A stretch of 64,000 nucleotides of DNA, taken from assembly GCA_026874595.1 (NCBI GenBank), contig CM049320.1, positions 9,549,464 through 9,613,463 of the forward strand, given 5' to 3'. The translations under genes were made by a program, and so were the position numbers. Source of the stretch: Sipunculus nudus. Taxonomy: Eukaryota > Annelida > Sipuncula > Golfingiida > Sipunculidae. The notes beneath the pieces were generated by a model. It was given only the letters and a program-made list of their open reading frames with translations. It was not told the DNA's origin and ran no database searches. Below, piece by piece: positions 56,721-64,000 of the stretch; position 1 is the stretch's first letter; each line of letters opens with the position of its first letter.

Positions 56721-57524
56721 AGATAGTTATGAGCTTTGTATTTCACATTTGAACGTGCGTGGTATCAAATCTAAGCTGTAACATTTAAAAGCTGATCCGA
56801 TTGTAAACGTATGTGACGTTTTGTGTTTGTGGGAAACGTTTGTTTATAGAACTGATGAATTTTCTGCAGATTCAGTTGTATAGATATGGAAGTGTTCGGA
56901 TGGACAGACGTGTGCTAAAGGGTAGTGGGCTGATTATAGCTGCAAGTAAATTACTACGCCCATCAGTCATTAGCAGAACAGTATCAAGAAACTTGGAACA
57001 AATGACAATTGAAATGAAATGAGAAGTGAATAATATGTGCATTACTTGTATATACCGACCTCCGTCAGGTAGTATCACAGAGTGTTTGAAGGACATAGCA
57101 GAACTAGTTGACGAGCTGAGGTAAGTGTACAGTACCTATTAGTCTGTAATCCTCAGAGATTTTAATGAAAATGCTTTACTGGAGCCGATGCATGCAGTAC
57201 ACATTTTACAATCAATAGGTTTCACACAGAACACAAAGCAGCCAACAAGGGATAGTGGAACTACACTGGATCATACTTACGTTATGTGAAGAAAGTTTTC
57301 GGTCTCATGCTGTGTAACAGATACTTATTATTCTGATCATGATTTTTTGACGGCATACTTTACATACTAAAGTGTATAATGCAAGCCCGTTGTTATATTG
57401 TGAAAAGAGTGACGAAAAAATGAATTATAATTTATAAGAGTATGGTTAATTGATATTAGAACAATTTTAAGTTTTTTCGGTGACCTTGACCTTTCACCAA
57501 GTTTGTTTAAAGACAATAACGACC
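55633..57524 (+). repeat. Helentron 3' segment, copy 1 of a 6,476-bp-offset duplication
   Basis: From TTAAGTCAACTAAAGG (55,633) to 57,524 the sequence matches 62,109-64,000 base for base, apart from about three substitutions in the first 420 bp. The match reaches the window end, so its true 3' limit is unknown. Confidence 0.95.
56735..57355 (+). pseudogene. Helentron C-terminal AP-type endonuclease domain
   Basis: CISHLNVRGIKSKL (56,739) begins an endonuclease/exonuclease/phosphatase fold like that of LINE endonucleases. It continues with LKGSGLIIAASKLLRP (56,915), CITCIYRPPSG (57,037), a changed GDFN box (LRDFNENALL, about 57,154) and TTLDHTYV and YYSDHDFLTAYFT (about 57,260-57,360), where SDH is the catalytic end motif. 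Helentrons carry this domain after the helicase. Several stops and shifts occur. Confidence 0.85.
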
Positions 57525-57729
57525 GAGTGGTTACGGATATATACCTTGCTTATAAGATTCCAAGCAATAACTGCAAAAGTGCGGCTAGTAAAGTGACGAC
57601 AAACAGACACAAACAAACAAGATGATGAGAGGGCACACGCTTGATGGAAAGGGAAATAAAATAGACAGACAAACAGACATAAGGACGAAAATGACAAAGT
57701 TAGAAAAAAATTCAAATTTCAAGACATTT

Positions 57730-58362
57730 TCCCCAAAATGCGTACCTATGGTTACAGCAGAAGGAGCCAATTTTGTAGCATCTAGAAAGGCAACAGAATG
57801 AGAAATAAAATGAGCTACAGTTTGAGTTGCTGCGATTATTATTGACGAATAGGTTTTTTGGTGATCCTGAACTTGACCTTTGACCGATCATGGCCAAAAA
57901 CATTAGCCTGGTGTTTATTTAAAAAAATGAAAAAAAAAAACTTCGAGATATTTAGAAATTACATAAAATATATCACTTTCAAAGCCATTCATAAAAAAAA
58001 TCCAACCTCCAGGTCATATTAAATGAAATCTCAAAAAATTTCGTTTGACGAGAAATGTCACGAGATTCTACGAGACTTTCTATTGTTTAATAAACACCTT
58101 ATAGAATACTATCTATGCAAGAAACCTGACGTCTCTAGCTTTAAAAATGACATTTCCCCCAAAATGCGTACCCATGGTTACAGCAAAATGAGGCAATTTT
58201 GTAACATCTAAAAAGGCATCAGAATGAGAAATAAAATGAGCTACAGTGTGAGTTGCTGCGATTATTATTGACGAAGATATGTAGAAATACCGTTTAAAGG
58301 TTTTTTGATGACCCTGAACTTGACCTTTGACGAATCATGGCCAAAAACAATAGGCTGGGAGG
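57730..58362 (+). repeat. Direct repeat pair, about 190 bp, spaced 425 bp
   Basis: 57,730-57,912 and 58,155-58,362 share CCCCAAAATGCGTACC, GAATGAGAAATAAAATGAGC, GTTGCTGCGATTATTATTGA and CTTGACCTTTGAC...ATCATGGCCAAAAACA. The second copy has a 24-bp extra segment. The repeat is non-coding. Confidence 0.85.
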
Positions 58363-58436
58363 AGAACCGATTTTACACTTTTTTTCTATAACTTTCTATA
58401 AGAGCGATTGCTTCATAATTGTGGCCTGTAGAGCAT

Positions 58437-58625
58437 TGACAAACAGACAAACAAACAAACAGACAAACAAACATACGCAACTGACCAACATGCTTGCAGA
58501 AATCGAAGAGTTCCGGCAAGCAACAAACATACGCGGGTGATCAACATACTTGCCGAATCTTTGACTCCGGCAAGCAACAAACATACTGAACTTATCAACA
58601 TGCTTGCCGAAATCTTTGATTCGTA
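58437..58625 (+). repeat. CAAA/CAGA microsatellite and a 54-56-bp minisatellite (three copies)
   Basis: (ACAAACAG)n at 58,437-58,475 is followed by three units starting at 58,488, 58,544 and 58,598 of the form CAACATGCTTGCCGAAATCT...CCGGCAAGCAACAAACATAC. Each has the inverted pair CTTGCCG/CGGCAAG. Confidence 0.8.
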
Positions 58626-58644
58626 GGTCACAAAATATAGATCA

Positions 58645-58830
58645 CGATGACGTTATTTTGTGTTTCCAAGGAGATTTGCCCAGTACCTTCCAGGATGTAC
58701 AGTTTCTATGTTTAACGGTTACGATTTGTGCCCTGTTAACGGACGGACGGCCGGACAACCGGACGGACGCCGGGCTAGGAGTGATCACTAGCTCAGATGA
58801 AATATAGTCAGCTAAGCTAAAAAAGTACAT
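58645..58830 (+). repeat. Dispersed repeat, copy 2 (partner at 20,500)
   Basis: TTCCAAGGAGATTTGCCC, GGATGTACAG, GGTTACGATTTGTGCCC, then GGACGGACGGCCGGACAACC and TAGCTCAGATGAA. The GGACGG-rich end is expanded relative to the 20.6-kb copy. Confidence 0.55.
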
Positions 58831-59739
58831 ATGGTTTAGTGAAACCGTTAAAAATCCAGTCTTTTAATGCTCATTTGAAATTTGGGAAATATTTATTTCA
58901 GGTAAACAAATAAACAAATACCTCGATGTAATAAAGAAATGATAATGAAACGACACAACAGCAGGTAACACAACCATGTATTCATGTATGTTTTATACGA
59001 ATATAAGCAGGTTTTATGTTCAATATTCCGCTGCATTTATTTACATTTGTACCTTGGCCACAGGATCCTTTTCTAGAATAATTTCCTTCTATTGTATGAA
59101 TTACTACTGGTGCCACAGGTAGCTCGGACAGGAAACGACCAAAAAAACAATTTTTCAATATATTTTTCTATTATTTGCTTTTATTCATAAATAATTAATA
59201 CAAAAGGTGTCCATTAGGATCAATGTTTTATTTGCAACATTTTGGATTTTGTTTCATTTTTTATGTGTAAAATCAACAGAGTTATTTTTATTTATTTAAT
59301 CACTTTTATGCCCATGTTTTCCCCTTAACTATCATGGAAACATGACAATAAATGTAGGACCATCTACTTTCAAGAGTTCAACCTTTCTTTGCTGTTAGTG
59401 GATGACTTAACAATACAAAAACAAATTAATTTGTACAACCTTGTTATGGGTTTCGGTTATACCCCATGAAACCCCTCTCTGTCGCGTCTATTGAACTTTT
59501 TTCGCAGCACCAATGTAGAAATGAGCATGATTCAGCCAGAACACTGAACGCCTATTGTCAAGGGAGACTTTTAAATATGTGTTTGTTTTCATATTTTACT
59601 TTCTACTGTGAAGACTTAGGCTGAGAATACGTATTTTCAAAACTCTCAATGATCTTCGGTGAATATTTTGAGTTGGTGCTGTGATAGACGTTAAAAACGG
59701 TAAACGATAGTTGAGTCATATTTAGTTTAATTTTTTGTG
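58831..59739. other. No recognised feature
   Basis: AT-rich sequence without coding or repeat structure that I can support. Confidence 0.4.
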
Positions 59740-60980
59740 GTTACTTTGACAGTGTAAAACATATCCCTAAAGTCTGCTAAGAGGGTACTTTTTACGATAA
59801 TCCACGTCATACCACGTGATTAATTTATTTTCTGTACGTTACAGATGCAAGTGGTATTCCTTGATGGTCTTGAACCTTTGATTAGGCTTCGTACTGCTAC
59901 TTTTTGCATTTTCACCGCTTTAAATAAGCTATCAGTATAATACATTTTAGCGTTGTTTATCAGTTAAGGGTACGTACAGACTTTACATTATCTTCTGCAC
60001 TTTAACGTTCATTTTTTTATATTTTAAACTTATTTTTATCTTTATCCAACAAAGGTTCCTCACGTGCTAGTGCCATTAAGTGGGATTAGAATTTAGTTAC
60101 CCTACCTTCAGAATGTCTTTACTTCAGTTTTTTATTTGCATGTAACTTTTACCCATTAAACTCAGTTGATGATTCTTCCGAAAGTAAATCGTCTTTACTA
60201 CAGATAAAGAAAGGCATGCACACACCGCCTGTTGTTCTTTTCGTTTATTTTATACAAATATTATATTATGTAGATATTCTACTTTATGATTGGAAAATGA
60301 ATTCAAAGCGTCCTCCCAATTAAAAAAAATAAGTTGTTTCGATACATTTGTGTTTAACAGACCCGGATTCCTGTCAATAAAGCTATGACTTTTGTCTACT
60401 GGAAAAAAAAGTCTCATGCTTTGTGTTTATTCAGATATATCTGAAAATTTTCAAAGCTACAGAGGAAATGAAGCATATATATGACGATATGGTTAACGAA
60501 TCGATGGATCGTTTTTATAGCGACAAAACAGATATGTTACTCATCGCTGTCATGACCATTTCAAGAAAAAAAATGTTTCTTTGATTTACTTGTCATAATC
60601 CTTCGACCTCCAGTCAAAGTAAACGGTATCTTGACCTTCAAGCAACCATCACACCGCCTTCCCCCGACAAAAAAAGAGCAAATTTCACGAAAAAATGTTC
60701 TTATGGTAAAAGCACCTAACATTACCATTTCCTATTGAGATTTACGCACATAGAGGAATCCTCATGTGTGTTAATGTTTTATAATATAATATAGTTTTTT
60801 TTACGAAATGCCCTTATTATTACCAATGGAAAAGAGTTCCGGGAAAGGTATTCGGAGAATTTGCCTAAACTCAGTGTTTTTTTTTTTTATCTTTCATCCT
60901 CCATTAACACCAAGTGTTCATGACTAGAAAACATTTTAATAAAGGCTGTCATAAATTATGTTATGGCTACAAATGTTGGC
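59740..60980 (+). repeat. Dispersed repeat, copy 2 (partner at 31,740)
   Basis: Collinear with 31,740-32,520 through at least five conserved blocks. It contains about 460 bp of additional sequence between blocks, including 60,060-60,340 and 60,590-60,840. Confidence 0.75.
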
Positions 60981-61259
60981 TGCCAATATGCCTGCCGAAA
61001 CCTTTCTTTCTGGCTGGCAACAAGCGAGACTACCAGAGGTCTTGCTCTTGCTGCAAGTAGGAGTAAGGCGGCCAAAGATACAAACATTGGGCTGATAGAC
61101 AAACAAAGGAACATCAGGAATTGTTCATAGAATAAACTATATTCTTTGTCAAGCAGAAACAATTGAATGTTTATGTAGTCATGCTGACTTTCAAAAGTTA
61201 TATTTCAAAGAGTATGGGAACCCTAATAAAATAAGGTACATATATCTATATTAAATCGA

Positions 61260-61640
61260 TCATTCACATGTTTCCTTTGCATTGTCACATCTTCTATCGC
61301 ATTAAGATCATCTGCATTGTCGTGGAGAATATTAAACAAATCCTTGTTTATTTCCCGAAATGTTTCTTCATCTCAGTAAATGAATATTTATTGTCCACAA
61401 CCTTAGTCTGCACAACACCACCTGGTCTAATTTTTCTAATCTCCGCGCACAGGTCTCGATCACTACTATTAGAAAGCTATTCTGCTATCCTTGGTTTTCG
61501 TAAAATATCCTCATTTTCTTTTTGCATCACGGCCCGATGACAGTGGGCTCGAGTTCTACGCCTTGTAGTGGCTAGATGTCGAACAGTTGGACGATCATTT
61601 TGGATCCAAAGCCATTGCCAGAAAAATGTTTGTTCTTTAA
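61260..61640 (-). pseudogene. LINE ORF2 fragment (endonuclease-RT linker)
   Basis: The - strand reads LWIQNDRPTVRHLATTRRRT near 61,600, RAHCHRAVMQKENEDILRKP near 61,540, RDLCAEIRKIRPGG near 61,450 and VVDNKYSFTEMKKHF near 61,400. This pattern (TRAxYHxA, then FWxEIRKI, then VVDxxYS) is the linker between endonuclease and RT of a LINE with long ORF2. It carries a few stops. It points away from the + strand RT fragment just downstream. Confidence 0.6.
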
Positions 61641-61719
61641 AGGGCTTAACATGCTCCGACCAGGTGTAATATTTGCTTATGTTTACATCTAGGTGTTTTT
61701 TTTAAGTTGTGAAATATAT

Positions 61720-62108
61720 CCTCATTACAGTTTGCATTTAAAAAGGGCCACTTAACTAACATGTGCACAGTACTCCTAAGGACACAGTAGGACATTATAT
61801 ATTGAATGGTTCACCAGCGTATTCTTTTTTTGTTGATGCATCTCGTGCATTTGACAAAGTCAAAATTCCTAAGTTGCTCGGAATGTTATTGGAACGAAAT
61901 AATCAGCCTTCTATCATGAGGGTCCTAATTGATATTTAAAAGACGCCTGTTATCAAAACTTAATGGGATGGAGTTGAATCAAAGGAGTTTGGAGCACGTA
62001 ATTGGGTGCGGCAAGAGGAGTCTTGTCTCATATTCTATTTACTATATATAAAGTGGAAATACTTAATCGGCTTAAAAATAAAGGTAGTGGATGTTATGCC
62101 GGTAGCCA
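61720..62108 (+). pseudogene. LINE reverse transcriptase fragment, cut by the duplication junction
   Basis: The + strand reads FAFKKGHLTNMCTVLL near 61,730, HYILNGSPAYSFFVDASRAF near 61,795 (with the FVDASxAFDKV catalytic motif), LLGMLLERNNQPSIMRVLID near 61,880 and a damaged GVRQ block near 62,005. It ends abruptly at 62,108, where Helentron sequence resumes. Confidence 0.75.
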
Positions 62109-64000
62109 TTAAGTCAACTAAAGGTTTTGATAATTGATGAGATTTCTATGGTAAGTTCAACTTTATTCTACCATGTTCACAGAAGACTGGAAGAAATTAT
62201 GGGTGTAATAAACTCTGATTCCATTTTGGTGATGTCACTGTCTTCGCAGTGGGTGATTTATACCAACTGAAACCAGTAAAACAGGATTTTTTATTTTAGG
62301 ATGCAAATGATGATTACACGAAATTATGTGAACCACTGTGGTACCGATTTCAGTTCGCAGAGCTTGCAGAAATTATGAGACAACAAAATGACAAAATGTT
62401 TGCGGAGTTACTGTACGCACTGGTACACAGACTGAGGAAGAGGAAGCATTGCTTGAAACAGGAAATATTACGGAGCAAAGTACAGAATACCCAAATCACT
62501 GGCTTAATGTTATACAGTCTGGAAAGATGTTAATAAATACAATTCAGAGATGATGGCTAAGGTAAACAGTTGAGTTCTTAAGATAAAGTCAAGTGACAGG
62601 AAAAGAGACAAAAACTCTGGCGTAGCAATTGAATTCTGCCACAGAGCTTCAGATACTGGGGGCTTGCTTGAAGAGATTGAAATTGCAGTTGGTTGTAAAG
62701 TCATGCTTACGCACAATATTTATTGATGGTTCAGTAAATGGAGCAACTGGGCAAGTAGAACATGTTATACTGATAGGTGATGTAGTTACCACGATTTTAG
62801 TCAAGTTTGACAACGGAAAGGTTGGTTAGAAGGCGATCCAGCAGAGCCAATACAGACGGATTACTCAATATCAGTGCCAATTTCAAGAGTGGAAGCACAA
62901 TTTAATGTTGGAAGAAAAAGTCCTGTTTTGGCATCAAGAAGACAGTTTCCATTAATCTTGGCTTGGGCTACAACAATTCACAAAATACAGGGAATGACTA
63001 CAGATGAAATAGTCGTATCTTTTAATGGAAGATTCAGTGGATTGCAAGCCTATGTTGCGCTGAGCAGAGTGAGATCATTGGGGGGCTTACATTTGCTGAA
63101 TTTCAAACCTCGTAAAATTAAGGTAAATGAAGAAGTGAACACAGAAATGGAGCGATTGAGAGAAAATTGTATTGAGAGGCCATTTCGAGAAGAACCAGAT
63201 AGTTATGAGCTTTGTATTTCACATTTGAACGTGCGTGGTATCAAATCTAAGCTGTAACATTTAAAAGCTGATCCGATTGTAAACGTATGTGACGTTTTGT
63301 GTTTGTGGGAAACGTTTGTTTATAGAACTGATGAATTTTCTGCAGATTCAGTTGTATAGATATGGAAGTGTTCGGATGGACAGACGTGTGCTAAAGGGTA
63401 GTGGGCTGATTATAGCTGCAAGTAAATTACTACGCCCATCAGTCATTAGCAGAACAGTATCAAGAAACTTGGAACAAATGACAATTGAAATGAAATGAGA
63501 AGTGAATAATATGTGCATTACTTGTATATACCGACCTCCGTCAGGTAGTATCACAGAGTGTTTGAAGGACATAGCAGAACTAGTTGACGAGCTGAGGTAA
63601 GTGTACAGTACCTATTAGTCTGTAATCCTCAGAGATTTTAATGAAAATGCTTTACTGGAGCCGATGCATGCAGTACACATTTTACAATCAATAGGTTTCA
63701 CACAGAACACAAAGCAGCCAACAAGGGATAGTGGAACTACACTGGATCATACTTACGTTATGTGAAGAAAGTTTTCGGTCTCATGCTGTGTAACAGATAC
63801 TTATTATTCTGATCATGATTTTTTGACGGCATACTTTACATACTAAAGTGTATAATGCAAGCCCGTTGTTATATTGTGAAAAGAGTGACGAAAAAATGAA
63901 TTATAATTTATAAGAGTATGGTTAATTGATATTAGAACAATTTTAAGTTTTTTCGGTGACCTTGACCTTTCACCAAGTTTGTTTAAAGACAATAACGACC
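62109..64000 (+). repeat. Helentron 3' segment, copy 2 (window edge)
   Basis: Near-perfect copy of 55,633-57,524 covering Walker B through the AP endonuclease. It begins mid-helicase at TTAAGTCAACT, directly after the truncated LINE RT. It carries the same stops and frameshifts as copy 1, so both were already dead when duplicated. Confidence 0.95.

Larger units (their letters stand above)
50230..57524 (+). mobile_element. Decayed Helentron (Helitron2-type rolling-circle transposon)
   Basis: The + strand carries, in order, a basic N-terminal region with RAAETPE repeats, a Cys-rich/DUF6570-like region, an OTU protease, a Helitron-like Rep with a HUH box, a PIF1-family helicase and a C-terminal AP-type endonuclease. 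This order is diagnostic of Helentrons, which differ from canonical Helitrons by the endonuclease. More than ten stops and frameshifts and one internal rearrangement make it non-autonomous. Element ends were not found; the 3' limit given is only where the second copy leaves the window. Confidence 0.9.

Overview
This window looks like intergenic or intronic DNA from an animal genome, most probably a mollusc or a similar marine invertebrate. The reasons are its AT-richness, many microsatellites, tRNA-derived SINEs, several classes of decayed non-LTR retrotransposon, a Helentron-type rolling-circle element and almost no intact long reading frames. I see no rRNA, no convincing functional tRNA, no CRISPR and no bacterial operon structure. 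The organism call is an inference from element content, not from a marker gene.

Layout: 0.3-4.7 kb holds a decayed two-ORF LINE on the + strand, followed by two local duplications (4.8-5.9 kb). 7.06-9.3 kb holds a decayed Ty3/gypsy-type element on the - strand whose integrase lies upstream of its reverse transcriptase (Gmr1-like order), with a tRNA-derived SINE between them. 10.4-20.7 kb is repeat-rich: two SINEs, a 39-bp minisatellite, TA/TG arrays, a 2.8-kb degenerate ATT-rich array and a ~150-bp degenerate tandem repeat. 21.8-25.1 kb is a 5'-truncated LINE on the - strand, bounded by TATC arrays. Its 3' end carries a hammerhead ribozyme motif, and an inverted copy of that 3' end lies beyond its 5' end. 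27.9 kb has a pair of 22-bp palindromes and 29.6-30.3 kb a 48-bp minisatellite.

37.07-48.65 kb is a head-to-tail duplication of a ~5.7-kb unit. Each unit contains three older ~850-bp modules carrying CTCF-like motifs. One unit has gained a 234-bp insertion holding a perfect 86-bp inverted repeat, with a hammerhead motif in each arm. 48.85-49.76 kb may be the last exon and 3'UTR of a host gene.

50.2-57.4 kb is a decayed Helentron (Helitron2) on the + strand. In order it has a 2A-like peptide motif, basic RAAETPE repeats, a cysteine-rich/DUF6570-like region, an OTU protease, a HUH Rep, a PIF1 helicase and an AP-endonuclease domain. It is scrambled by an internal 552-bp-offset duplication. Its 3' part (55,633 onward) is repeated almost identically at 62,109-64,000, 6,476 bp downstream. 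Two LINE fragments in opposite orientations sit just before that second copy.

The genes here do not form a pathway. They are remnants of selfish elements. The most unusual signals are the hammerhead motifs at the LINE 3' end and in the palindrome, the 2A-like motif in a Helentron, the IN-before-RT gypsy element, and the CTCF-like motifs repeated within duplicated modules.
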